64,000 bases of DNA from Streptomyces sp. NBC_01294 (GCF_035917235.1 NZ_CP108423.1:6477501-6541500), one strand, 5' to 3'. Positions 8,328-16,963 are shown, counted from the first letter of the stretch. Translations and numbers: made by a program. Notes: generated from the sequence alone by a model not told the origin.

Positions 8328-9326
8328 TCAGGGGGTGGGGGCGGGGCCCGAGGAGCCGCGGGTGATGAGGCGGACGGGGATGTCCGGGGCGGTCCAGGGG
8401 GTGCCTTCGAGGACGGCGAGGAGGGCGGTCATGCCTTGTTCGCCGACGCGTTCGGCGGGGAGGTGGACCGTGGTGAGTTCGGGTTCGACGGCGGTGGCGA
8501 GGGCGAGGTCGTCGAAGCCGGTGACGGAGAGGTCCTCGGGGACGCGCAGGCCGAGGCGGCGGGCGGCCTTGCAGGCGCCGGCGGCGAGGATGTCGTCGTC
8601 GCAGACGATGGCGGTGGGCCGGCCCCGGGGGTCGGCGAGGGCGGCTTCGGCGGCCGCACGGGCGCCTTCCACGGTGAGGGGGGCGCGTACGGTGCGCAGC
8701 TCGTTTTCGGGGCCCAGGAGGGCGGCCAGGGCTTCGGCGCGGGTGTCGAAGGTCCAGGAGTCGACGGCGGAGGCGAGGTGGAGGAAGCGCCGGTGGCCGT
8801 GGGCGAGGAGGTGGGCGGTGATCTGGCGCATGCCGTCGGCCATGGCGAGGTTGACGTGGGCGGCGGCGGTGTCCGCGGTGGGGTCGCTGTCGAGCATGAC
8901 GAGGGGGAGGGTGTCGCCGCCGATGGCGCGCAGGGCGTCGGCGGCCATGGAGGAGGCGATGACTCCGTCGAGGGCGGCGCGGGCGGAGGCGAAGGGGTCG
9001 CGGGCGGGGCCGGTGCCGTCGGGGGAGGGGTAGAGGACGACGCCGAAGCCGTGTTCCGCGGCGACGCGGGCGGCGCCGGTGTAGACGCGGGCGAAGAACT
9101 CGTTGGTGAGGGCGGGGACGACGAGGAGGGCGGTGCGGGTGGAGCCGAGGCGCAGGTTGCGGGCGGCGAGGTTGGGGCGGTAGCCGAGGCGGGTGGCGGT
9201 TTCGCGGACGTGGGTTGCGGTGCGTTCGGAGACGCGGCCGGGCCATTTGTCGCCGAGGACGAGGGAGACGGTGGCCTGGGAGACCCCGGCGGCGGTGGCG
9301 ACGTCGCGGCTGGTGGGTCTCGTCAC
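8328..9326 (-). CDS. LacI/GalR-family transcriptional regulator
   Basis: A 332-residue repressor of the classic layout. Residues 4-25 form the LacI helix-turn-helix (TSRDVATAAGVSQATVSLVL) and the hinge helix region is RVSERTATHVRETATRLGYRPN. The C-terminal periplasmic-binding-protein-like effector domain contains TALLVVPALTNEFFARV, PLVMLDSDPTAD, VCDDDILAAGA and VTGFDDLALA. GTG 9326 follows AGGAG at 6 nt. It is divergent from the MFS transporter at 9462, so it most likely controls that gene and itself through the 135-bp shared region. The same LacI/MFS pair sits between prcA and pafA in other Streptomyces as I recall, but the ligand is unknown. Confidence 0.92.
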   Translation of the reverse strand: MTRPTSRDVATAAGVSQATVSLVLGDKWPGRVSERTATHVRETATRLGYRPNLAARNLRLGSTRTALLVVPALTNEFFARVYTGAARVAAEHGFGVVLYPSPDGTGPARDPFASARAALDGVIASSMAADALRAIGGDTLPLVMLDSDPTADTAAAHVNLAMADGMRQITAHLLAHGHRRFLHLASAVDSWTFDTRAEALAALLGPENELRTVRAPLTVEGARAAAEAALADPRGRPTAIVCDDDILAAGACKAARRLGLRVPEDLSVTGFDDLALATAVEPELTTVHLPAERVGEQGMTALLAVLEGTPWTAPDIPVRLITRGSSGPAPTP

Positions 9327-9398
9327 AGGTGGCTCCTGAAGTGCGAGGTGGGGAGTGGTGGCGGCGTGTGGGAGGTGGACCCGTGGACTGTGGCCATG

Positions 9399-9433
9399 GT
9401 ACGTATGACGGGTCACGTTATACGTATTACCCC
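9399..9433. promoter_or_regulatory. Candidate LacI operator/promoter between the divergent lacI-type and MFS genes
   Basis: The AT-richer island in this GC-rich spacer carries two TACGTA palindromes (9400-9405 and 9421-9426) within an imperfect dyad bounded by GGTACGTA and TACGTATTACC. It lies 29 bp before the MFS start and 73 bp before the regulator start, as expected for a shared operator. Assigned from symmetry alone. Confidence 0.4.
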
Positions 9434-9461
9434 GGTGGGATCCGGGCAGAAGGGGGCTGAC

Positions 9462-10793
9462 ATGGCCGCGGGATACGCGGAGCTGCTGGGGACCCGGCAC
9501 GCCGCGAGGCTGCTGGTGGGCACGCTCATAGGCAGGCTGCCCAACGCCACGGCGCCGATCGCGATCGTGCTGTTCACGCGGGCCGAGGGCGGCAGCTACA
9601 GCCTCGCGGGGGCCCTCGCCGCCGCGTACGGGCTGGCCAACGCGGTGGGTCAGCCGCTGCTGGGCCGGGCGGTGGACCTCTTCGGGCAGCCCCGGGTGCA
9701 GCTGCCGGCCGCCGTGGTGTCGGCTCTGGGCATGGTGTGGCTGGCGCTCGTCGGTACGGGGTCGGTGGTGGCCGCGTATGCCGCGGTGGTCGTCGCGGGG
9801 CTGTTCACGCCGCCCCTGGAGGGCGGGCTGCGGGCGCTGTGGCCGGGCGTGCTGGGGGGCCGTGAGGAGAAGGTGCACGCCGCGTACGCGATGGACGCGG
9901 TGGCGCAGGAGGTCATGTTCACGGTCGGTCCGCTGCTGGTGACGCTGTTCGTGGCGGTGTGGTCGCCGGCGGGGGCGCTGCTGGCCCTCAACGCGATCGG
10001 GGTGCTGGGTGCGCTCTCGGTGGTGGTCAGCGAGCCGTCGCGCTCGTGGCGTTCGGCGCCGCGGGAGGCGCACTGGCTGGGCGCCCTGCGTTCGCGGGGG
10101 CTGCTGGCGCTGCTGGGTGCGTTCTTCTTCGTGGGGACGGCGCTGGGTTCGATCACCGTGGCCGGTGTGGCGTACGCGGACGATCACGGGAACCAGGCCG
10201 TGTACGGCTGGCTGATGGCGGCGCTCGGACTGGGTGCGCTGATCGGTGGCGTGTTCTACGGGGCCCGGCAGTGGGCGGGTGCGCCGGAGCGGCGGCTGCG
10301 GATGCTGGTGGCGCTGCTCGCGCTCTGCTACCTGCCGTTGATGCTGACGCCGGGGCCGGTGGCGATGACGGCGCTCGCGGCGCTGCTCGCGCTCTGCTAC
10401 CTGCCGTTGATGCTGACGCCGGGGCCGGTGGCGATGACGGCGCTCGCGGCGCTGTCGGGCGTGTTCCTGGCGCCCGCTCTGGCGTGTGCGTTCATCGTGG
10501 TGGACCGGCACGCTCCGGCGGGCACGGTGACGGAGGCCTTCTCGTGGCTGGTGACGTTCTTCGGGGTGGGTGCGGCCATTGGTACGGCGGTGGCCGGTCC
10601 GGCGGTGGAGCTGGGCGGCACGGCGGCGAGCTTCGGCGTGGCGAGTGTCGCGGGGGGTGCGGCGCTGCTGGTGCTGATGGTCACTCAGCGGGTGCTGGCA
10701 ACTGCGGGGCGGGGACGCGCGGTGGCGGGTTCGTCTGAGGGGGTGTCGGACGGGGCCCGTGAGGTGCCGTCGGGGGCTCCGTCGGCGGGCTGA
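9462..10793 (+). CDS. MFS transporter with an internal duplicated segment
   Basis: A 443-residue major facilitator protein with about 12 hydrophobic segments and the motif-A-like loop GRAVDLFGQPR after TM2, plus a hydrophilic Ser/Gly-rich C-terminus. ATG 9462 follows AGAAGGGGGC. Residues 284-306 and 307-329 are identical (ALLALCYLPLMLTPGPVAMT and three more residues), from an exact 69-bp tandem DNA duplication. Because the copy contains a hydrophobic helix, the product may have an extra membrane span and altered topology after TM8. The substrate is unknown; the neighbouring LacI-type regulator suggests control by a small metabolite. Confidence 0.9.
   Translation: MAAGYAELLGTRHAARLLVGTLIGRLPNATAPIAIVLFTRAEGGSYSLAGALAAAYGLANAVGQPLLGRAVDLFGQPRVQLPAAVVSALGMVWLALVGTGSVVAAYAAVVVAGLFTPPLEGGLRALWPGVLGGREEKVHAAYAMDAVAQEVMFTVGPLLVTLFVAVWSPAGALLALNAIGVLGALSVVVSEPSRSWRSAPREAHWLGALRSRGLLALLGAFFFVGTALGSITVAGVAYADDHGNQAVYGWLMAALGLGALIGGVFYGARQWAGAPERRLRMLVALLALCYLPLMLTPGPVAMTALAALLALCYLPLMLTPGPVAMTALAALSGVFLAPALACAFIVVDRHAPAGTVTEAFSWLVTFFGVGAAIGTAVAGPAVELGGTAASFGVASVAGGAALLVLMVTQRVLATAGRGRAVAGSSEGVSDGAREVPSGAPSAG
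10311..10448 (+). repeat. Exact 69-bp tandem duplication inside the MFS gene
   Basis: Copy 1 (10311-10379) and copy 2 (10380-10448) are identical base for base, and the first 6 bases of a third unit (GCGCTG) follow. The length is a multiple of three, so the frame is kept. Perfect identity implies a very recent event or an assembly artefact. Confidence 0.95.
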
Positions 10794-10919
10794 CGCGCGG
10801 GAGCGGAGGCGGTGTTCCGGCGGCGCGTCGGCGGGTTCCGCGGTGCGGTGACCGGTCCGCTCGTGGGAACTGATCGAAACGGCGCTCCCGTTCCCGGTTT
10901 CAGAAGAGGGCAGAAGGCG

Positions 10920-10932
10920 TAATGTTCAGTCA
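10920..10932 (+). promoter_or_regulatory. Possible leaderless promoter of pafA
   Basis: TAATGT (10920-10925) fits a -10 box, and its end lies 6 nt before the pafA ATG at 10932. The transcript would therefore start at or next to the start codon. No Shine-Dalgarno is present between them; AAGGCG lies further upstream. The rest of 10794-10919 shows no gene. Confidence 0.4.
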
Positions 10933-12293
10933 TGGACCGCCGCATTTTCGGGCTGGAGAACGAGTACGGCGTCACGTGCACGTTCAGGGGACAGCGCCGA
11001 CTGTCTCCTGACGAAGTGGCGCGCTACCTCTTCCGCCGTGTTGTGTCATGGGGCCGCAGCAGCAATGTCTTCCTGCGGAACGGCGCCCGCCTGTACCTCG
11101 ACGTGGGTTCGCATCCGGAATATGCAACTCCCGAATGCGACAACGTGACCGAGTTGGTCACGCACGACAAAGCAGGCGAGCGCATTCTCGAAGGACTGCT
11201 CGTCGACGCCGAACGCCGCCTGCACGAGGAGGGAATCGCGGGCGACGTCTATCTCTTCAAGAACAACACCGACTCGGCGGGCAACTCGTACGGCTGCCAC
11301 GAGAACTACCTGGTGGCCCGGCACGGGGAATTCTCCCGCCTGGCGGACATTCTCATTCCGTTCCTTGTCACGCGGCAGCTGATCTGCGGCGCCGGCAAGG
11401 TGCTGCAGACGCCCCGGGGCGCGGTCTACTGCGTGAGCCAGCGGGCCGAGCACATCTGGGAGGGCGTCAGCTCCGCGACGACCCGTTCGCGGCCGATCAT
11501 CAACACCCGGGACGAGCCGCACGCGGACGCCGAGCGCTACCGCCGGCTGCACGTGATCGTGGGCGACTCGAACATGTCCGAGACGACCATGCTGCTGAAG
11601 GTCGGGGCCACCGACCTGGTGCTGCGCATGATCGAGGCGGGCACGGTGATGCGGGACCTGACCCTGGAGAACCCGATCCGGGCGATCCGCGAGGTCAGCC
11701 ACGACATCACGGGTCAGCGCAAGGTGCGTCTGGCGAGCGGCCGGGAGGCCTCGGCGCTGGAGATCCAGCGGGAGTACTACGACAAGGCGGTGGACTTCGC
11801 CGAGCGCCGGGGCATCCGTACCGGTGTGGTGGACCAGGTGCTGGAGCTGTGGGGTCGCACGCTCGACGCGATCGACGCGGAGGACCTGGACCGGATCGGG
11901 ACCGAGATCGACTGGGTCATGAAGTACCAGCTGATCGAGCGGTACCGGGCCAAGCACAACATGACCATGTCGAATCCGCGGGTGGCTCAGATAGACCTCG
12001 CGTATCACGACATCCACCGCCGGCGCGGGCTGTACTACCTGCTGGAGCGCAAGGGGCAGGCGGCGCGGATCTGCAACGACCTGAAGATCTTCGAGGGCAA
12101 GTCGGTGCCCCCGCAGACGACGCGGGCGCGGCTGCGCGGTGACTTCATCCGCCGGGCGCAGGAGCAGCGGCGGGACTTCACGGTGGACTGGGTGCACCTG
12201 AAGCTCAATGACCAGGCGCAGCGGACGGTGCTGTGCAAGGACCCGTTCCGGTCGGTGGACGACCGGGTGGAGAAGCTGATCGCCGGCATGTAG
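10932..12293 (+). CDS. pafA: Pup-protein ligase PafA
   Basis: Uses ATP to join the C-terminal glutamate of Pup to substrate lysines through a phosphorylated intermediate. The 453-residue protein has the glutamine-synthetase-like motifs: metal ligands in FGLENEYG (residues 6-13), the catalytic Asp57 in [38 protein letters not shown], and [13 protein letters not shown] shared with Dop. The C-terminal domain ([21 protein letters not shown]) completes the Pup groove. It is separated from prcA by the lacI/MFS pair, the usual Streptomyces arrangement. A hairpin terminator follows at 12323. Confidence 0.97.
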   Translation: MDRRIFGLENEYGVTCTFRGQRRLSPDEVARYLFRRVVSWGRSSNVFLRNGARLYLDVGSHPEYATPECDNVTELVTHDKAGERILEGLLVDAERRLHEEGIAGDVYLFKNNTDSAGNSYGCHENYLVARHGEFSRLADILIPFLVTRQLICGAGKVLQTPRGAVYCVSQRAEHIWEGVSSATTRSRPIINTRDEPHADAERYRRLHVIVGDSNMSETTMLLKVGATDLVLRMIEAGTVMRDLTLENPIRAIREVSHDITGQRKVRLASGREASALEIQREYYDKAVDFAERRGIRTGVVDQVLELWGRTLDAIDAEDLDRIGTEIDWVMKYQLIERYRAKHNMTMSNPRVAQIDLAYHDIHRRRGLYYLLERKGQAARICNDLKIFEGKSVPPQTTRARLRGDFIRRAQEQRRDFTVDWVHLKLNDQAQRTVLCKDPFRSVDDRVEKLIAGM

Positions 12294-12322
12294 TCCTGAA
12301 GTGTGACATCGCACTCCTCGCC

Positions 12323-12353
12323 AGGGCCCCGTACAGATCTCGTACGGGGCCCT
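12323..12353 (+). terminator. Terminator hairpin after pafA
   Basis: AGGGCCCCGTAC (12323-12334) pairs perfectly with GTACGGGGCCCT (12342-12353) around a 7-nt loop. There is no U-tract, as is common in Streptomyces. Confidence 0.7.
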
Positions 12354-12408
12354 GTGCACGGCTTAGAGTGGCGGGCGACCGTCTTGCCGTCTGAGATCTG
12401 AGGAACCC

Positions 12409-13350
12409 GTGCGCCGACTTGCCGGCCTGCTTGTCGTACCCCTTCTGCTGCTGACGACCGCAGCGTGTGGCGACGACAGCGGCTCCGACTCCGCCCAGAT
12501 GAAGAACGGGGCGCCCGCGATCACCAAGGGTGCCAAGTTCGGGGAGACGCCCACCCTGTCGAAGGGGAAGGGCACGCCGCCCAAGGAGCTGAAGGTGGTG
12601 ACCATCAGCGAGGGCACCGGGCAGGTCCTGAAGAAGGACGACATCGCGCAGGTCAACTACTACGGCCAGGTGTGGGACGGCAAGGAGCCGTTCGACCAGA
12701 GCTTCGGCCGGCCCGCGCCGTTCGACCTGACGATCGGCGCCGGCGCCGTCATCAAGGGCTGGGACCAGGGCCTGGAGGGCCAGAAGGTCGGCAGCCGTGT
12801 CGAGCTGGTGATCCCGCCGGAGCTCGGTTACGGGGCCCAGGGCTCGGGCGAGAAGATCAAGCCGAACGCCACGCTGGTCTTCGTCGTGGACATCCTCAAG
12901 GGCGCCACCGTCCCGGCCTCGGCCACGGGCAAGGAAGTCGCCCAGGACAACAAGGACCTGCCCAAGGTCGGCACGAACACGGACGGCAAGGAAGTCACCG
13001 TGGCCGTCCCGAAGGACACCGCCGAGCCGGCCAAGCTGGTCTCGAGCTACGTCCTGGAGGGCGACGGCGCCGCGGTGAAGGACACCGACAGCGTCGTCGT
13101 CAAGTTCCACGGCAAGACGTGGAAGGACGACAAGACCTTCGAGAGCACGTACACCAGCGGGCAGACGGTCACCTGGCCGCTGTCGGAGCTGTCGGTCACG
13201 GGCCTGAAGGAAGGCCTGATCGGCAAGAAGGTCGGCAGCCGCATCCTGCTGGTCATCCCGCCGGACCAGGCCTTCGGCGACAAGGAGCAGGGCACCATCC
13301 CGGCCAAGTCGACGCTGGTCTTCAGCCTCGACATCCTCGCCGTGATGTAA
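12409..13350 (+). CDS. Lipoprotein with two FKBP-type peptidyl-prolyl isomerase domains
   Basis: A 313-residue surface lipoprotein starting at GTG 12409 (GAGGAACCC upstream). The signal peptide MRRLAGLLVVPLLLLTTAAC ends in a lipobox with Cys20 as the lipidation site. Domain 1 (about residues 60-165) has the FKBP core FDQSFGRPAPFDLTIGAG followed by VIKGWDQGLEGQKVGSR and PPELGYG. Domain 2 (about 205-313) repeats it with FHGKTWKDDKTFEST and LLVIPPDQAFG but lacks the GWD tryptophan, reading SVTGLKEGLIGKKVGSR, so it may bind proline peptides weakly. It precedes a cytosolic-type FKBP and probably helps fold exported proteins (inference). Confidence 0.93.
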   Translation: MRRLAGLLVVPLLLLTTAACGDDSGSDSAQMKNGAPAITKGAKFGETPTLSKGKGTPPKELKVVTISEGTGQVLKKDDIAQVNYYGQVWDGKEPFDQSFGRPAPFDLTIGAGAVIKGWDQGLEGQKVGSRVELVIPPELGYGAQGSGEKIKPNATLVFVVDILKGATVPASATGKEVAQDNKDLPKVGTNTDGKEVTVAVPKDTAEPAKLVSSYVLEGDGAAVKDTDSVVVKFHGKTWKDDKTFESTYTSGQTVTWPLSELSVTGLKEGLIGKKVGSRILLVIPPDQAFGDKEQGTIPAKSTLVFSLDILAVM

Positions 13351-13393
13351 GACTGTTCCGGTTGACCGTTTCGTATGCATGAGGAGCAGTGCC

Positions 13394-13774
13394 GTGAGCG
13401 ACAAGCTCGAGAAGCCCGAGATCGACTTCCCCGAGGGCGAAGCCCCGAAGGACCTCAAGATCGAGGAGATCTGGGTCGGCGACGGCGAGGAGGCCAAGAA
13501 GGGCGACCGCGTCTCCGTCCACTACGTGGGTGTGGCCTTCTCCACCGGTGAGGAGTTCGACGCTTCCTGGAACCGTGGTTCCGCGCTCCAGTTCCAGCTC
13601 GGCATCGGCCAGGTCATCGCCGGATGGGACCAGGGCGTCCAGGGCATGAAGGTCGGCGGCCGTCGCAAGCTGACGATCCCCGCCCACCTCGCCTACGGCG
13701 ACCGCGGCGCGGGCGGCGCGATCGCCCCGGGCGAGACGCTGATCTTCGTCTGCGACCTGGTCAAGGTCGGCTGA
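13394..13774 (+). CDS. FKBP-type peptidyl-prolyl cis-trans isomerase
   Basis: A 126-residue single-domain FKBP without a signal peptide, so cytoplasmic. The active-site residues are present: Tyr and Phe in VHYVGV and STGEEFDASW, Trp and Ile in VIAGWDQGVQGMKVGGRR, and Tyr in PAHLAYGDRG. GTG 13394 follows GAGGAG at 6 nt; an ATG at 13379 would place this site inside the gene. It lies 43 bp after the lipoprotein FKBP, forming a likely two-gene unit ended by the terminator at 13798. The pair between pafA and pafBC recurs in Streptomyces as I recall. Confidence 0.94.
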   Translation: MSDKLEKPEIDFPEGEAPKDLKIEEIWVGDGEEAKKGDRVSVHYVGVAFSTGEEFDASWNRGSALQFQLGIGQVIAGWDQGVQGMKVGGRRKLTIPAHLAYGDRGAGGAIAPGETLIFVCDLVKVG

Positions 13775-13797
13775 TCCGGGAATCCGCGAGCAGCACA

Positions 13798-13835
13798 GGG
13801 GCCCCCGCCGTCCGGCGGGGGCCCCTCGCTTTTTG
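13798..13835 (+). terminator. Intrinsic terminator after the FKBP genes
   Basis: GGGGCCCCCGCCG (13798-13810) pairs with CGGCGGGGGCCCC (13813-13825), followed by TCGCTTTTTG. It is a strong stem with a U-tract and cleanly separates the FKBP unit from pafBC. Confidence 0.88.
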
Positions 13836-13904
13836 CCGGGGCGCGCCGGGGCGGTACGGTCAACGGTCACGAGTGTGTGTGTCGAGATCGGGGGAAGGGC
13901 GTCG

Positions 13905-14861
13905 ATGGCGATTGCCAAGGCCGAGCGGCTGATGAATCTGGCGCTGTGTCTGCTGGGGACCCGCCGGCCGCTCAGCAAGCGCGAGTTGCGCGGTTCCATC
14001 GAGGCCTACATGGAGGCCGGCAACGACGAGTCCTTCAACCGCATGTTCGAGCGGGACAAGGACGATCTGCGCGAACTCGGCCTGGTCATCGAGACGGTGG
14101 AGAACCTGGAGGGCGAGACCGGCTACCTGGCCCGCCGGGACAGCAACCGGCTGCCGCCCGTCTCCCTGGACGCCGAGGAGGCCGCCGCCCTGGGGCTGGC
14201 GGCCAAGGTGTGGCAGCAGGCCCGTCTCGCGGGAGCCGCCAGCGGAGCCCTGCAGAAGCTGCGCGCGGGCGGGATGCCCGAGGCGGGCGACCCGTACGAG
14301 GGGCAGCACAGCGCCATCGAGCCGCGCATCCCGGTCCACGAGGCGGCCTTCGAGCCGCTGATGCTGGCCTGCCGGGACCGCCGGCCGGTGGTCTTCGACT
14401 ACCGCAAGTCCACCGCGGCCCGGCCCGAGACCCGTCAGGTGGAGCCGTGGGCGCTGGAGTGCTGGCGCGGTCACTGGTACCTGGCCGGCTACGACCGCGA
14501 CCGCGGGGCGGAGCGGGTGTTCCGGCTCTCCCGGATCACCGGCAAGGTCCGCTCGCGGGCGGCCAAGTACACCGCGGAGGTGCCGGACGTGGTGACCGTG
14601 CGGGAGACCGTGGCGAGCTGGGCCGGGGAGAGCGCGGACCGTTCCGCGCTGATCCGGTTGCGGGCCGGGGCGGGCTACCCGCTGCGGGCCAAGGCCACCG
14701 CGGTGCGCGAGGGCGGGGACGGCTGGGACGAGCTGGAGATCCCGTACGGGCACGGGCTGGACGCCTGGCTGGTGGAGTTCGGGCCCGACGTCGTCGTGGT
14801 CGGGCCCGCCGACCTCCGGGCGGACGTGGTGGACCGGCTGCGGGCCGTCGCCGGGGCCTGA
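13905..14861 (+). CDS. pafB: WYL-domain transcriptional regulator PafB
   Basis: A 318-residue regulator with an N-terminal winged helix (AERLMNLALCLLGTRRPLSKRELR) and a WYL domain around residues 150-230 (LACRDRRPVVFDYRKS, WALECWRGHWYLAGYDRDR, FRLSRITG), plus a C-terminal WCX extension. In mycobacteria PafB and PafC form a heterodimer that activates the LexA/RecA-independent DNA-damage response together with the housekeeping sigma factor. ATG 13905 follows GGGGGAAGGG. pafC follows 178 bp later; the spacer contains short degenerate repeats. Confidence 0.93.
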   Translation: MAIAKAERLMNLALCLLGTRRPLSKRELRGSIEAYMEAGNDESFNRMFERDKDDLRELGLVIETVENLEGETGYLARRDSNRLPPVSLDAEEAAALGLAAKVWQQARLAGAASGALQKLRAGGMPEAGDPYEGQHSAIEPRIPVHEAAFEPLMLACRDRRPVVFDYRKSTAARPETRQVEPWALECWRGHWYLAGYDRDRGAERVFRLSRITGKVRSRAAKYTAEVPDVVTVRETVASWAGESADRSALIRLRAGAGYPLRAKATAVREGGDGWDELEIPYGHGLDAWLVEFGPDVVVVGPADLRADVVDRLRAVAGA

Positions 14862-14879
14862 CGGGGTCCGGCGGACTCC

Positions 14880-14960
14880 GCCACCGCACCGATCCGCCAC
14901 CGATCCGCGACGGCACCGATCCGTACCGCCACCGCACTGATCCGCGACCGCACCGACCGG
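14880..14960 (+). repeat. Degenerate short repeats between pafB and pafC
   Basis: Four to six imperfect units related to CCGCACCGATCCG occur in a row. The spacing is irregular (10-25 bp). They occupy most of the 178-bp pafB-pafC gap, which otherwise holds only the pafC ribosome-binding site GAGGGGGAGACG. They could be a slipped-strand expansion. Confidence 0.55.
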
Positions 14961-15039
14961 CCGTTTCACCACCCGGCCGCCGCACCATCTGTAGAACAGC
15001 GACATCCACAGACGTGCCCTGAGGGGGAGACGTACCAGC

Positions 15040-16008
15040 ATGGCTGCCAACGCCATCGACCAGACCCGCCGGATGCTGTCCCTGGTGACGTACCTGCGCG
15101 AGCGCCCCGGGGCGCACGTCGCGGACGTCGCGCGTGCCTTCGGGATCACCGAGGACGAGCTGATCTCGGACCTCGACGTGCTGCCCATGTGCGGGACCAG
15201 CTTCCGGGGCGGGGACCTGCTCGACATCGACACCGACGGGGAGCGCATCTGGTGGCGCAATCCCGACGCCTCGGGGGAGTCCACCGCCGAGCCGCTGCGC
15301 CTGGCCGCCGACGAGGCGACGGCCCTGCTGGTCGCCGCCCGCGCCGTGGCGACCCTGCCCGGCCTGCGCGAGAGCGACCGTGACGCCCTGCTGCGGGCCA
15401 CCGCCAAGCTGGAGGCGGCCGCGGGCGAGGCCGCCGGGGCCAGCGCCCGGCTGTCGGTGACCTTCGAATCCGAGGGCGGGGTCTTCGCGGACGTCGACCG
15501 GGCGATCGCGGAGCGCCGGCGGCTGTGGGTGCGCTACTACTCGCCGGCGCGCGACGAGCTCACCGAGCGCAAGGTCGACCCGATCCGGCTCTTCGCGGTC
15601 GGCCACACCTACATGGAGGGGTGGTGCCACCTCTCCGAGGCCCGGCGCACCTTCCGCCTCGACCGGGTCGCGGAGATCAAGCTGCTCGACGAGCGGGCCG
15701 AGCCGCCCGCCATCGAGCCGCGCGACCTGTCCGAGGGGCTGGTCCAGCCGGCCGCCGAGGACCCGGAGGTCGTGGTCGAGGTGGGGCCGGGCGGGCGCTG
15801 GGTCGCCGAGTACTACCCGCACGACAGCGCGGAGGAGCTGACCGGCGGGGGCCTGCGGATCACGCTGCGCAGCCCGGATCCGGCCTCGCTGCGCCGGCTC
15901 GCGCTGCGGCTGGGGCGTGAGGGGCGGATCGTGGCCCCCTCCGAGCTGGCGGACAGTGCGCGCAGCGCCGCCCGGGAGGCACTCGCGGGGTACGGGGAAC
16001 AGGTCTGA
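15040..16008 (+). CDS. pafC: WYL-domain transcriptional regulator PafC
   Basis: A 322-residue partner of PafB with the same architecture: winged helix (IDQTRRMLSLVTYLRERPGAHVADVARAFGITEDEL), a WYL domain (RRRLWVRYYSPARDELTERKVDP, LFAVGHTYMEGWCHLSEARRTFRLDRV) and a C-terminal WCX region. The WYL pocket is thought to sense single-stranded nucleic acid. ATG 15040 follows GAGGGGGAGACG. It heads a tight series with the zinc-ribbon ORF at 16023 (14-bp gap) and the membrane ORF at 16277, ahead of tatA. Confidence 0.93.
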   Translation: MAANAIDQTRRMLSLVTYLRERPGAHVADVARAFGITEDELISDLDVLPMCGTSFRGGDLLDIDTDGERIWWRNPDASGESTAEPLRLAADEATALLVAARAVATLPGLRESDRDALLRATAKLEAAAGEAAGASARLSVTFESEGGVFADVDRAIAERRRLWVRYYSPARDELTERKVDPIRLFAVGHTYMEGWCHLSEARRTFRLDRVAEIKLLDERAEPPAIEPRDLSEGLVQPAAEDPEVVVEVGPGGRWVAEYYPHDSAEELTGGGLRITLRSPDPASLRRLALRLGREGRIVAPSELADSARSAAREALAGYGEQV

Positions 16009-16022
16009 GGGGAACGCGGTCG

Positions 16023-16250
16023 ATGTCGCCAACGTCCGGGTCCGTTGCCTTCAAGGCTTCCTGTCCCGACTGTCGCGCCCGTTTCGAACTGGACGCGGGC
16101 GCCCTGCGGCTGGCCATCGGCGGCAGCCGGCGGGCCACCTTCTACTCCTTCACGTGTCCTGAATGCGGCGCCGCCGTCCGCAAACCGGCCGGTGAGCGGA
16201 TCGTGGAACTGCTGACCGGCGGCGGCGTGAGCACCCTGCGCAGCATCTGA
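16023..16250 (+). CDS. Small zinc-ribbon-like protein
   Basis: A 75-residue protein with two CxxC knuckles, CPDCRARFEL and CPECGAAVRKPAGERIVELL, 31 residues apart between first cysteines, consistent with one zinc ribbon. It has no signal peptide. It follows pafC by 14 bp (upstream GAGGGGAACG) and is probably co-transcribed. I do not know a function; small zinc ribbons of this kind often bind RNA polymerase or nucleic acid, but nothing here shows that. Confidence 0.75.
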   Translation: MSPTSGSVAFKASCPDCRARFELDAGALRLAIGGSRRATFYSFTCPECGAAVRKPAGERIVELLTGGGVSTLRSI

Positions 16251-16276
16251 ACCGGCCGGTGGCCTAGGCTCGCCCC

Positions 16277-16477
16277 ATGCTGTGGCCGATGTTCGCAATT
16301 GCCCTGGGCTTCCTCGGAGTCGCCGTGCTCGCCGTGCTGGCCGTACGGGTCCACGTGGAGGTGCGCAGGCTGTCCGGCCAGGTCGCCCAGGCCAGCCGCC
16401 GGATCTCCGAGGCGTCGGGGGACCTCGAGCGGGCGAGCGTCGACCTGGCCCGGGCGGGCCACGCCGTGCGCCCGTAA
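16277..16477 (+). CDS. Small single-pass membrane protein with amphipathic tail
   Basis: A 66-residue protein. Residues 1-25 (MLWPMFAIALGFLGVAVLAVLA) form one membrane span with little or no preceding cytoplasmic segment. The rest is a heptad-like amphipathic helix (VEVRRLSGQVAQASRRISEA). The layout resembles TatA-like or DUF948-like small proteins, and it lies just upstream of tatA, but it lacks the TatA FG hinge. The ribosome-binding site is weak. Function unknown. Confidence 0.6.
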   Translation: MLWPMFAIALGFLGVAVLAVLAVRVHVEVRRLSGQVAQASRRISEASGDLERASVDLARAGHAVRP

Positions 16478-16562
16478 GCCGCACCCCTTCAGAACCCGCT
16501 CGGAAGCGGGGCGAATGCGCAGGAGCAGGCCATAAACCACCGGCGCCGACGCAAGCAGGGGG

Positions 16563-16600
16563 ACGCCCGGGGATTGCCGGGCGTTAACCCCCTGGGGTTA
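16563..16600 (+). terminator. Two adjacent hairpins upstream of tatA
   Basis: ACGCCCGG (16563-16570) pairs with CCGGGCGT (16577-16584), and TAACCCC (16585-16591) pairs with GGGGTTA (16594-16600). They lie in the 195-bp gap before tatA. The first looks like a terminator for the pafBC series; the second could be an operator in the tatA promoter region. No other structure is seen in the gap. Confidence 0.5.
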
Positions 16601-16672
16601 CGATCCTCGGTAGACACAGTCCCAGGCGCCCGTGCCGGTGCGCTGTGAACCTCGGAGAAAAGGAAGATTTCT

Positions 16673-16963
16673 ATGGGCAACCTCAGGGGTTGGGAAATCC
16701 TCGTCATCGTCGGAGTCATCATCCTGCTGTTCGGCGCCAAGAAGCTTCCTGACATGGCCCGCTCCCTCGGCAAGTCGGCCCGCATCCTCAAGAGCGAGGC
16801 CAAGGCCATGAAGAAGGACGGCGAGGCCGAGGACGCGGCCACCGCCACCGTCGCGGACCAGGCCGGCCAGCAGCCCGTCGCCCCGCGCACCATCCAGGCC
16901 GCGCCCGGTGACGTCACCAGCGCCCGCCCGGTCAGCGAGACGAACCGCACCGCCCAGGGCTGA
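16673..16963 (+). CDS. tatA: Sec-independent translocase subunit TatA
   Basis: The pore-forming component of twin-arginine export of folded proteins. The 96-residue protein has the single N-terminal membrane helix (GWEILVIVGVIILLFGAKKLP), the FG hinge, the amphipathic helix (DMARSLGKSARILKSEAKAMKK) and an acidic, disordered tail. ATG 16673 follows AAAAGGAAG. tatC follows 47 bp downstream; tatB is not in the window, as in Streptomyces where it is encoded elsewhere. A Tat-type signal is present on the glycosidase at 56308. Confidence 0.95.
   Translation: MGNLRGWEILVIVGVIILLFGAKKLPDMARSLGKSARILKSEAKAMKKDGEAEDAATATVADQAGQQPVAPRTIQAAPGDVTSARPVSETNRTAQG

Noticed and set aside
8292..9461. Upstream extension of the MFS frame (an 833-residue reading)
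   Set aside because: The extension lies over the LacI-type gene on the other strand; ATG 9462 has a ribosome-binding site and begins the first membrane span properly.
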